From Ga0077554 sp046590885 (GTDB lineage Bacteria; Pseudomonadota; Gammaproteobacteria; Ga0077554; Ga007554), in NCBI GenBank assembly GCA_046590885.1, contig JBKJTS010000108.1:1-12685 (forward strand): 12,685 nt of DNA. Direction: 5' to 3'. Numbering within the stretch: position 1 is the first letter of the stretch; each line of letters starts with the position of its first letter. Positions 6,578-12,685 of this stretch are shown piece by piece. The position numbers and the translations under genes were made by a program. Under the pieces are notes generated by a model. The model was not told the origin of the DNA. It did no database searches and saw nothing but the letters and a program-made list of their open reading frames with translations.

Positions 6578-7372
6578 ATGACCCTTGCGAATGCGAAAAG
6601 TCAATCGTCGACCAAGACATCGGCGCCCGCGCCCACATACCAGCGGATTCTGCTGAAAATTAGCGGCGAAGCGTTAATGGGTGATGGCGAATATGGTATT
6701 AGTCCGGTAGTGATCAACCGCGTTGCCAATGAAGTTAAAGAGTTGATTGATCTTGGTGTGCAAGTCGGCATGGTGATCGGTGGTGGAAATATCTGTCGGG
6801 GTGCCGGTCTGTCAGCAGCTGGCATGGATCGCGTGACGGGTGATCACATGGGTATGCTGGCCACGGTACTGAATGCATTGGCAATGCAGGATGCGCTGGA
6901 ACAAAAAAACGTATACACGCGTGTTATGTCGGCGGTCAAGATTAACCAGATCTGTGAAGACTACATTCGGCGTCGCGCCGTCCGGCATCTGGAAAAAGGC
7001 CGCGTGGTGATTTTTGCGGCCGGTACGGGTAATCCATTTTTCACTACCGATTCAGCTGCCAGTTTGCGGGCTATTGAAATAGGCGCAACCTTGTTGCTCA
7101 AAGCGACAAAGGTTGATGGCGTGTATTCTGCTGATCCTGTTAAAGACGCCACAGCGACACGTTATGAGCGCATGTCGTATGATGAAGTGTTGGAGCGCCG
7201 TTTAATGGTGATGGATCTCACCGCGATTGTGTTATGTCGAGATCATCACATGCCATTACGCGTTTTTGATATGAACAAACCGGGTGCTTTGCGCCGGATT
7301 GTGATGGGGGAGCACGAGGGTACTCTTATTCATGATGGAATATATGATGAAAGGCACGGAGAGATACCGTAA
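6578..7372 (+). CDS. pyrH: UMP kinase
   Basis: The enzyme phosphorylates UMP to UDP in pyrimidine nucleotide synthesis and belongs to the amino acid kinase family (hexameric, GTP-activated in relatives). The 264-residue product shows the ATP-binding LLKISGEAL (25-33, K27), VIGGGNICRGAG (66-77), the UMP-site region GDHMGMLA (88-95), FAAGTGNPFFTTDSA (146-160), LKATKVDGVYSADP (174-187) and the C-terminal NKPGALRRIVMGEHEGTLI. Compared with the 241-residue E. coli enzyme there are about ten extra N-terminal residues in a Ser/Thr/Ala-rich segment and about ten at the C-terminus. The ATG at 6578 has GGAGG (6566-6570) inside the end of tsf, which supports the long N-terminus. The stop codon overlaps the frr start by one base. 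Confidence 0.97.
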   Translation: MTLANAKSQSSTKTSAPAPTYQRILLKISGEALMGDGEYGISPVVINRVANEVKELIDLGVQVGMVIGGGNICRGAGLSAAGMDRVTGDHMGMLATVLNALAMQDALEQKNVYTRVMSAVKINQICEDYIRRRAVRHLEKGRVVIFAAGTGNPFFTTDSAASLRAIEIGATLLLKATKVDGVYSADPVKDATATRYERMSYDEVLERRLMVMDLTAIVLCRDHHMPLRVFDMNKPGALRRIVMGEHEGTLIHDGIYDERHGEIP

Positions 7373-7929
7373 TGATGGATAATCTTAAGAAAAATGCGTT
7401 GACCCGCATGACCAAAAGTATTGATGCATTAAAAGATGAGCTATCAAGGATTCGCACCGGGCGTGCCAGTCCAGGTATTCTGGATCTTGTCACTGTAGAG
7501 TATTTTGGTAATCAGGTACCCATCAGCCAGGTCGCCACCATTACTGTGGCAGATGCCCGTAATTTGCTTATTACACCATGGGATAAAAAGATGGTCCCAC
7601 TGATTGAAAAGGCGATTTTGACCTCTAATCTGGGCCTGAATCCAGTGAGTGCGGGCGTTACATTGCGTGTGCCGTTGCCATCCATGACTGAAGATCGGCG
7701 TCGTGATTTGATCAAGCAGGCGCGTGCTACGGCTGAAAATGGCCGGATTGCAGTGCGGGGAGTGCGGCGTGATGCGAATAATGAGCTCAAGGATGCGTTG
7801 AAAAAGAAAGTTATTTCCGAAGATGACGAGCGGCACACTCAGGATGAAGTTCAAAAACTCACTGACAAGAATATTGCAGAAATCGAAAAACTTCTCACAG
7901 CAAAAGAAAAAGATTTAATGGAAATTTAA
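7372..7929 (+). CDS. frr: Ribosome recycling factor
   Basis: RRF splits post-termination ribosomes together with EF-G. The 185-residue length equals that of E. coli RRF. Domain I is the three-helix bundle formed by the N- and C-terminal parts. Domain II is the inserted beta domain at about residues 31-104. Hallmarks are LSRIRTGRASPGILD (24-38), NLLITPWDKKMV (64-75), LRVPLPSMTEDRRR (98-111) and AVRGVRRDANNELK (127-140). The start codon at 7372 shares its A with the TAA of pyrH (TAATG). GGAGA at 7358-7362 gives normal spacing. A second ATG follows at once (7375), but its spacing is less good. A 62-bp AT-rich gap without a visible terminator precedes uppS. Confidence 0.97.
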   Translation: MMDNLKKNALTRMTKSIDALKDELSRIRTGRASPGILDLVTVEYFGNQVPISQVATITVADARNLLITPWDKKMVPLIEKAILTSNLGLNPVSAGVTLRVPLPSMTEDRRRDLIKQARATAENGRIAVRGVRRDANNELKDALKKKVISEDDERHTQDEVQKLTDKNIAEIEKLLTAKEKDLMEI

Positions 7930-7991
7930 GATCAAATTCTCGTTATTAATTTATGTATTTTCTCACTTATACAGGTGTTGCTTAAATCGGC

Positions 7992-8798
7992 ATGTCCACC
8001 TCGGGAAATAATGTCCGCTGCATAGAATCAGTGCCGCGCCATGTAGCAATGATCATGGATGGTAATGGTCGTTGGGCAAAAAAGCGTTTTTTACCGCGTA
8101 TTGCTGGCCATCGTGCGGGCGTAGAAACTGTCCGTAATGCGGTGCAGGTCTGTGGTCAGCACGGCATTGAGGTGTTGAGCCTGTTTGCATTCAGCAGTGA
8201 AAACTGGCGCCGCCCCCCATCTGAAGTAAGTTTGCTGATGGATCTGTTCTTGACCGCGCTAGGACGTGAGTCCCGCCGATTGCATGATAACAATGTGCGC
8301 CTGAAAATTATTGGCGAGCGCAGTGGGTTTTCTGAGAAGCTGCAAGAAAAAATTATTGAAGCGGAACGGCTCACAGCCACTAATTCTGGTCTGACACTGG
8401 TGATTGCGGCCAATTATGGTGGGCGCTGGGATATCACACAAGCCGCCCGGGCAGTTGCGCTAAAGGTCCAAACGCAGCAAATGACAGTGTCACAGATCAC
8501 TGAAGAGACTTTGGAACAACACTTGTCAATGGTTGGATTGCCAGAGCCTGATTTGTTTATCCGCACTGGCGGCGAAGAGCGCATCAGCAATTTTTTGTTG
8601 TGGCAACTTGCCTACACAGAATTTTATTTTACCGATACCCTATGGCCTGACTTTAGCGCCAGTCTTTTAGAAGATGCCTTGGTTTCCTTTTCAAAACGGC
8701 AACGCCGTTTTGGGCGTACCGGAGATCAAGTAGAGCTTGAAAAGCAGGCCACAATCATATCCCCGAATATTCATCCTGAAAAAGATACCCGTGCTTAA
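7992..8798 (+). CDS. uppS: Undecaprenyl diphosphate synthase (cis-prenyltransferase)
   Basis: It adds eight isopentenyl units to farnesyl diphosphate, making the C55 carrier lipid for peptidoglycan and O-antigen. The 268-residue protein has the family signatures: MIMDGNGRWAKKR (20-32) with catalytic D23, FAFSSENWRRP (65-75), AANYGGRWDI (139-148) and the C-terminal FIRTGGEERISNFLLWQ (189-205), containing the diphosphate-binding R191 and R197. E. coli IspU has 253 residues, so a few extra N- and C-terminal residues are present. An in-frame TAA at 7983-7985 leaves ATG 7992 as the first possible start. The best ribosome binding site, AGGTG (7973-7977), lies 14 bases away, which is long, so initiation may be weak. 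The end overlaps cdsA by 8 bases. Confidence 0.96.
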   Translation: MSTSGNNVRCIESVPRHVAMIMDGNGRWAKKRFLPRIAGHRAGVETVRNAVQVCGQHGIEVLSLFAFSSENWRRPPSEVSLLMDLFLTALGRESRRLHDNNVRLKIIGERSGFSEKLQEKIIEAERLTATNSGLTLVIAANYGGRWDITQAARAVALKVQTQQMTVSQITEETLEQHLSMVGLPEPDLFIRTGGEERISNFLLWQLAYTEFYFTDTLWPDFSASLLEDALVSFSKRQRRFGRTGDQVELEKQATIISPNIHPEKDTRA

Positions 8799-9609
8799 GC
8801 AACGTTTGTTGACGGCCGGCCTGCTGATCCCTCTCATGGTAGCTGCGATTCTTTTTCTGCCTAATGCTGTATTTGCCATTGTGTTGGGTTTAATTGCTGT
8901 AATTGGCCTGTGGGAATGGGCGGGGTTGATGGGTATTGAGCTCTTCTGGGATCGCTGGGTGTACGTCATGCTGGTGCTGCCCTTGATGTGGACAGCGGGC
9001 TTTGTACCCCAGGGTTTTTTGATCGTAACCTATGTGGGAGCAGCCGCATGGTTAGTGGGCTTGGTGATGGTGATATGGTTTAATTATCGCCCTTCAGCGA
9101 TACCCTTTAATTTGGTGGTAGGAGGTATTTCCGGGGCATTCGTGGTGGTACCGGCATGGATGGCGTTAGTGATCCTGCATGGTGGTGAGGGCTTTGGACC
9201 GTATTATGTACTGTTTCTGATGGTGCTGGTGTGGCTGGCGGATACCGCCGCTTATTTTGCCGGGCGTTATCTGGGCACGCATAAACTGGCTGCGAATGTC
9301 AGTCCCGGTAAAACTTGGGAAGGGGTGTGGGGGGCGGTATCAATGGCGCTGATTCTCGCATTAACCGGGGGCCATTTACTGGGTATTACCCCTGAAAAAT
9401 TGCCGATGTTTGTTTCGCTATGTGTGATCACGGTAGCATTCTCAGTGGTGGGTGATTTGTTTGAAAGTATGTTCAAGCGGCGGGTTGGCGTAAAAGACAG
9501 CAGTAATCTTTTGCCAGGACACGGAGGCATCTTGGATCGTATTGATAGCCTGACTGCGGCAACTCCTATTTTTGTTGTCGGGTTGATTTTGATGAGGTCC
9601 GTGGGTTGA
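8791..9609 (+). CDS. cdsA: Phosphatidate cytidylyltransferase (CDP-diacylglycerol synthase)
   Basis: This inner-membrane enzyme makes CDP-diacylglycerol from CTP and phosphatidic acid, the branch point of phospholipid synthesis. From the GTG at 8791 the product has 272 residues and begins (M)LKQRLLTAGLLIPLMVAAI, matching the family N-terminus. Several hydrophobic segments fill residues 8-45, 55-98, 107-130, 136-158, 180-198 and 205-221. The CDS signature is complete near the end: SMFKRRVGVKDSSNLLPGHG (226-245) followed by GILDRIDS with D249 and D252. An in-frame TTG at 8737 would add 18 residues inside uppS that do not look like CdsA, so the GTG is preferred. A purine stretch (GAAAAAGA) stands in for a Shine-Dalgarno sequence. 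It overlaps uppS by 8 bases and dxr by 4. Confidence 0.95.
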   Translation: MLKQRLLTAGLLIPLMVAAILFLPNAVFAIVLGLIAVIGLWEWAGLMGIELFWDRWVYVMLVLPLMWTAGFVPQGFLIVTYVGAAAWLVGLVMVIWFNYRPSAIPFNLVVGGISGAFVVVPAWMALVILHGGEGFGPYYVLFLMVLVWLADTAAYFAGRYLGTHKLAANVSPGKTWEGVWGAVSMALILALTGGHLLGITPEKLPMFVSLCVITVAFSVVGDLFESMFKRRVGVKDSSNLLPGHGGILDRIDSLTAATPIFVVGLILMRSVG

Positions 9610-10802
9610 TCGGTGTTACTGTGCTGGGAGCGACAGGTTCGATCGGTGTCAGCACACTGGACGTTTTGGCACGTCACCCGGATCGCTACAGTATTGTTGC
9701 GCTGACTGGTAATACTGATGTCGATAGACTGTATCAGCAATGCCTGGCGCATCGCCCTGCCTATGCAGTGATGGCCGATGATGCTGCCTCACAACGTCTG
9801 CGAGCGCGGTTGCATTCACAGCATCCCGATATTGAAGTCTTGTCAGGCGTAACCGGTCTGGAAACCGTTGCCAGCTTGCCACAAGTGGATTACGTTATGG
9901 CAGCTATTGTGGGCGCGGCTGGCTTGTTACCGACCCTGGCAGCAGCGCGCGCGGGTAAGCGTGTAATGCTGGCGAACAAGGAAGCCCTGGTAATGGCGGG
10001 GCAGATTTTCATGGATGAAATCCGGCGCCATAACGCCGAGTTATTGCCGGTGGACAGTGAACACAATGCTATCTTTCAATCCATGCCCACCGACATCACC
10101 GCCGGTCTGGACGCCGTCGGTGTGCGGCGTATTCTGCTCACCGCTTCTGGCGGACCTTTTAGAACTCTTGCGTTGTCCAACCTTCAAGATGTAACTCCTG
10201 ATCAGGCCTGCGCGCATCCGAACTGGGTAATGGGGCGTAAAATATCAGTCGATTCTGCAACGATGATGAACAAAGGTTTGGAGGTCATCGAGGCGTGCTG
10301 GTTATTTAATGCCACGCCTGACAGGATTCAAGTGGTGCTGCATCCGCAAAGTGTTGTTCATTCTATGGTTGAATATAAAGATGGTTCAATTCTGGCCCAG
10401 TTGGGTAGCCCGGATATGCGCACGCCGATTGCTTATGCGTTGGGGTGGCCACAACGTATTGAGTCAGGGGTGACGCCCTTAAATCTGTTTGACATTGGAC
10501 GTCTGGATTTTGAGCGGCCAGACATGACACGTTTTCCCTGTTTGCGGCTGGCCTATGAGGCAATGCAGGCAGGCGGCACCGCCGCCGCGATTTTGAATGC
10601 GGCAAATGAGGTCGCGGTGGCGGCGTTTCTGGCAGGTAAATTAAAATTTACCGCTATTGCTGAAGTGATTGAAACCACTCTGGCGAATGTTTCCGCGCGT
10701 GCGGCAATTTCCCTGGAGACGGTCTTGGAAGATGACGCCGTAGCGCGCGAAAGCGCACAGCGTTATATCGCGAATGTGATGCAAGGGCACGGTGCGGCAT
10801 GA
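9606..10802 (+). CDS. dxr: 1-deoxy-D-xylulose 5-phosphate reductoisomerase
   Basis: DXR converts 1-deoxyxylulose 5-phosphate with NADPH to MEP, the committed step of the non-mevalonate isoprenoid pathway. This pathway feeds UppS, two genes upstream. The 398-residue length equals the E. coli enzyme. The NADPH-binding LGATGSIG is at 7-14. The metal and substrate region LLPVDSEHNAIFQ (147-158) supplies D150 and E152. TASGGPFR is at 179-186, the flexible-loop HPNW at 204-207 and MNKGLEVIE at 221-229, whose E226 is the third metal ligand. HPQSVVHSMVEYKDGS follows. The start is TTG at 9606, overlapping the cdsA stop as TTGA. GAGG at 9594-9597, eight bases upstream, supports it. The end overlaps rseP as ATGA. 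Confidence 0.97.
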   Translation: MIGVTVLGATGSIGVSTLDVLARHPDRYSIVALTGNTDVDRLYQQCLAHRPAYAVMADDAASQRLRARLHSQHPDIEVLSGVTGLETVASLPQVDYVMAAIVGAAGLLPTLAAARAGKRVMLANKEALVMAGQIFMDEIRRHNAELLPVDSEHNAIFQSMPTDITAGLDAVGVRRILLTASGGPFRTLALSNLQDVTPDQACAHPNWVMGRKISVDSATMMNKGLEVIEACWLFNATPDRIQVVLHPQSVVHSMVEYKDGSILAQLGSPDMRTPIAYALGWPQRIESGVTPLNLFDIGRLDFERPDMTRFPCLRLAYEAMQAGGTAAAILNAANEVAVAAFLAGKLKFTAIAEVIETTLANVSARAAISLETVLEDDAVARESAQRYIANVMQGHGAA

Positions 10803-12211
10803 TGAATACTGTGTTGTCGTCAGTTTTTTTCTTCATCGTAGCGCTCGGCATACTGATCACCATTCACGAGTTCGGCCATTATTGGGTGGCGCGGAAAATG
10901 GGTGTGAAAGTGCTGCGCTTCTCGATCGGTTTTGGCAAACCCCTATGGACATATTACGGCAAAATCGATAACACCGAATTTGTCATTGCCGCCATTCCCC
11001 TGGGCGGCTATGTAAAAATGCTTGACGAGCGCGAAGCGCCAGTGGCAACGCATGAACTGGATCGTGCCTTTAATCGCCAGCCGTTACGCAGCCGCTTTGC
11101 GATTGTGTTTGCTGGCCCTCTGTTTAATTTTTTATTGGCTATCCTGGTTTATTGGGCGATTTTCATTATTGGCATTAGCGGTCTTAAGCCTGTTGTCGGT
11201 GTGGTTACACCTAATTCCATTGCGCACAGCAGCGGCTTGCAGGAGGGTGACATCATTGTCGAAGTGAATGGCAAAATCACACCCACTTGGGAAACTGTGG
11301 TATTGGCCATGCTGGATAGAGCGCTGGAGCAGCAGGCGGTGACGATCAAGGTGCGCCCTGACAATCAGCTTAATCAACCTGATGTGATACGTAACCTGAA
11401 CTTGACTACTATCACCGGCAGCGATCTGGATCAGGGAAATCTGCTGGAAAGTATCGGCATTACCCCATCACGCCCGAGACTGCCCGCCGTGTTGGGGCAA
11501 CTGGAGAAAGGTGGCCCCGCGCAACAGGCAGGCTTGCAGGTTGGAGACAAAATAATTGCTGTGGATGGGCACCCAGTTGCTGATTGGGATGCTTGGGTGG
11601 CGTATGTGCGTCCTCGTGCCAATCAGATGATGCAAGTCAATATTGAGCGAAGCCACGTTACAGCTTCAGGTACAGGCGGGTCGGTAGAGCAGCAGGTATT
11701 TCAAGTGCGTCCTGCTCCAGTGACGACAAAAGACGGCACTATTGGTCGCATTGGGGTGGGGGTGAAAGTGCCCGATGTATTACCCGCAGAATTACAGGCA
11801 ATATTACGTTATTCACCCATTGAAGCTATTATTCCGGCGATAATAAAAACCTGGGATATGTCAGTGTTGACTCTGCGCATGTTATATAAAATGATCACTG
11901 GTATGTTATCCACCACCAATCTCAGTGGCCCTATCAGTATTGCGCAATATGCAGGCTCTTCTGCCAATGCCGGGTTCGTGGCGTTTCTCGGTTTTCTGGC
12001 GATTGTAAGCATTAGCTTGGGGGTGCTGAATTTGTTGCCGATCCCGCTCTTGGATGGAGGCCATCTTATGTACTATCTTATCGAAGCGGTAAAAGGTAGC
12101 CCGGTGTCAGAGAGTGCCCAGATATTAGGTCAACGTGTAGGTATTGCGTTGCTCGGAACGTTGATGATTTTTGCCTTTTATAATGATCTTACGCGTTTGT
12201 TTGGCCAGTAA
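10799..12211 (+). CDS. rseP: Site-2 zinc metalloprotease RseP with two PDZ domains
   Basis: RseP is an inner-membrane protease. It cleaves RseA inside the membrane after DegS to release sigma-E, and also removes remnant signal peptides. The product has 470 residues (E. coli 450). The first membrane segment carries the zinc motif HEFGH at 23-27 (H23, E24, H27). The third zinc ligand D419 lies in NLLPIPLLDGGH, with conserved N411, P414 and P416. Between them are two periplasmic PDZ domains: about 133-205 (VVTPNSIAHSSGLQEGDII) and about 225-305 (LEKGGPAQQAGLQVGDKIIA). A short Thr/Gly/Ser-rich insert (VTASGTGGSVEQ) near 287-298 explains part of the extra length. The start at 10799 forms an ATGA overlap with dxr. 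A second Met codon follows directly. Its position next to bamA fits the shared envelope-stress role. Confidence 0.96.
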   Translation: MMNTVLSSVFFFIVALGILITIHEFGHYWVARKMGVKVLRFSIGFGKPLWTYYGKIDNTEFVIAAIPLGGYVKMLDEREAPVATHELDRAFNRQPLRSRFAIVFAGPLFNFLLAILVYWAIFIIGISGLKPVVGVVTPNSIAHSSGLQEGDIIVEVNGKITPTWETVVLAMLDRALEQQAVTIKVRPDNQLNQPDVIRNLNLTTITGSDLDQGNLLESIGITPSRPRLPAVLGQLEKGGPAQQAGLQVGDKIIAVDGHPVADWDAWVAYVRPRANQMMQVNIERSHVTASGTGGSVEQQVFQVRPAPVTTKDGTIGRIGVGVKVPDVLPAELQAILRYSPIEAIIPAIIKTWDMSVLTLRMLYKMITGMLSTTNLSGPISIAQYAGSSANAGFVAFLGFLAIVSISLGVLNLLPIPLLDGGHLMYYLIEAVKGSPVSESAQILGQRVGIALLGTLMIFAFYNDLTRLFGQ

Positions 12212-12445
12212 TAATCGCCAAAACCGTTCCTGGAACCGGCTGCGAGTGATAAATACGAATGAATTCAGTGTAATGACCACGAATCTGTTCCTGTTTACCC
12301 GGTTCTTTCCAAGGGATGCTATGGCTGTGGAAAATTGCGTGGTATTCTCACCCATCTTTAACTATTGACCTTTACATCCTAGGCGTGTGCCCAGCGATTC
12401 GGTCATCGTTTTCAGGATAATTCATCAAAAATTTTGGATAATTAA
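12212..12445 (+). other. Intergenic region upstream of bamA
   Basis: This 234-bp gap holds no supported gene. In E. coli a sigma-E promoter serves bamA. I looked for GGAACTT with a -10 about 16 bases on, and found only GGAACC at 12232-12237 without a suitable -10, so no clear sigma-E promoter is visible. A weak TTGCGT (12335-12340)-N17-TTAACT pair exists. GAACCGG (12233-12239) and CCGGTTC (12299-12305) are inverted copies 59 bases apart. No intrinsic terminator follows rseP, so read-through into bamA is possible. Confidence 0.5.
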
Positions 12446-12685
12446 ATGAGAGTTCGGACAAGAAGGATCTATTTTTTTTCGCTATCTATTAAACGCTGGT
12501 TTCAGAGTGTAGGTTTGCTATCAATACTGCTGGTATCGCCGCTGACCTGGGCCATTACTCCATTTGTTATCAAAGAGATCAGGCTGGATGGATTGCAACG
12601 AATTTCCCCGGGCACAGTATTTAATTATTTGCCGGTAAGCGTAGGCGAAATGCTGGATGATACCCGCTCTGCGGAAGCAATTCGC
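12446..12685 (+). CDS. bamA: Outer-membrane protein assembly factor BamA, N-terminal part, cut by window edge
   Basis: BamA is the central barrel protein of the BAM complex that folds beta-barrel proteins into the outer membrane. Eighty codons are visible. Residues 1-36 look like a Sec signal peptide with an unusually long, basic n-region (six Arg and one Lys before residue 19). It is followed by the hydrophobic VGLLSILLVSPL and a possible signal peptidase I site after LTWA. Residues 40-80 are the start of POTRA 1: FVIKEIRLDGLQRISPGTVF, then NYLPVSVGEMLDDTRSAEAIR. This matches the family pattern F.v..I...GLqRi..gtv...lpv..G. The ATG at 12446 has only a weak GGA (12436-12438). The location after rseP is the standard one in this group. 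Confidence 0.93.
   Translation, partial: MRVRTRRIYFFSLSIKRWFQSVGLLSILLVSPLTWAITPFVIKEIRLDGLQRISPGTVFNYLPVSVGEMLDDTRSAEAIR

Noticed and set aside
8737..8790. TTG start extending cdsA by 18 codons into uppS
   Set aside because: The CdsA family begins with the LKQRLLTAG-type segment, right at the GTG at 8791.
12232..12260. GGAACC as a sigma-E -35 element for bamA
   Set aside because: No TCTGA/TCAAA-like -10 lies 15-17 bases downstream.
1..12685. Mobile elements, CRISPR arrays, tRNA or rRNA genes, defence or biosynthetic islands
   Set aside because: No direct-repeat arrays, transposase or integrase motifs, or RNA gene folds were seen. Apart from the PRC-barrel gene, the content is ordinary core chromosome.

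Overview
The window is a conserved chromosomal housekeeping region of a proteobacterium. Gene content and protein sequences fit a gammaproteobacterium best, although a betaproteobacterium cannot be excluded. The order frr-uppS-cdsA-dxr-rseP-bamA is the one I know from Pseudomonas-type genomes. In E. coli, dxr instead sits directly after frr. All long genes are intact, and I see no insertion sequence, phage gene, tRNA, rRNA or CRISPR array.

Left part (1-3459, minus strand): map (methionine aminopeptidase) is followed, with an 11-bp overlap, by glnD (PII uridylyltransferase / uridylyl-removing enzyme). glnD runs off the left edge. Only the last part of its second ACT domain is missing.

Middle (3460-4642): between map and rpsB, which are neighbours in many gammaproteobacteria, lies a self-contained gene for a small PRC-barrel protein. 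It has a strong ribosome binding site and a perfect 14-bp intrinsic terminator. Behind it come two candidate promoters and a long structured leader for rpsB. The leader could be the site of ribosomal protein S2 autoregulation.

Right part (4643-12685, plus strand): rpsB-tsf-pyrH-frr encodes ribosomal protein S2, EF-Ts, UMP kinase and ribosome recycling factor. A strong hairpin separates rpsB from tsf. After 62 bp come uppS-cdsA-dxr-rseP, joined by 8, 4 and 4-bp overlaps, with non-ATG starts for cdsA (GTG) and dxr (TTG). These genes make undecaprenyl diphosphate, CDP-diacylglycerol and the isoprenoid precursor MEP, and perform the intramembrane step of the sigma-E pathway. A 234-bp gap precedes bamA, the outer-membrane assembly factor, which is cut by the right edge after 80 codons.

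The genes link nitrogen sensing and N-terminal methionine removal (left) with translation, nucleotide supply and envelope biogenesis (right). I did not find an undescribed multigene system. The points most worth a second look are the PRC-barrel insertion, the rpsB leader with two mutually exclusive pairings, and the lysine/proline-rich tail on S2.
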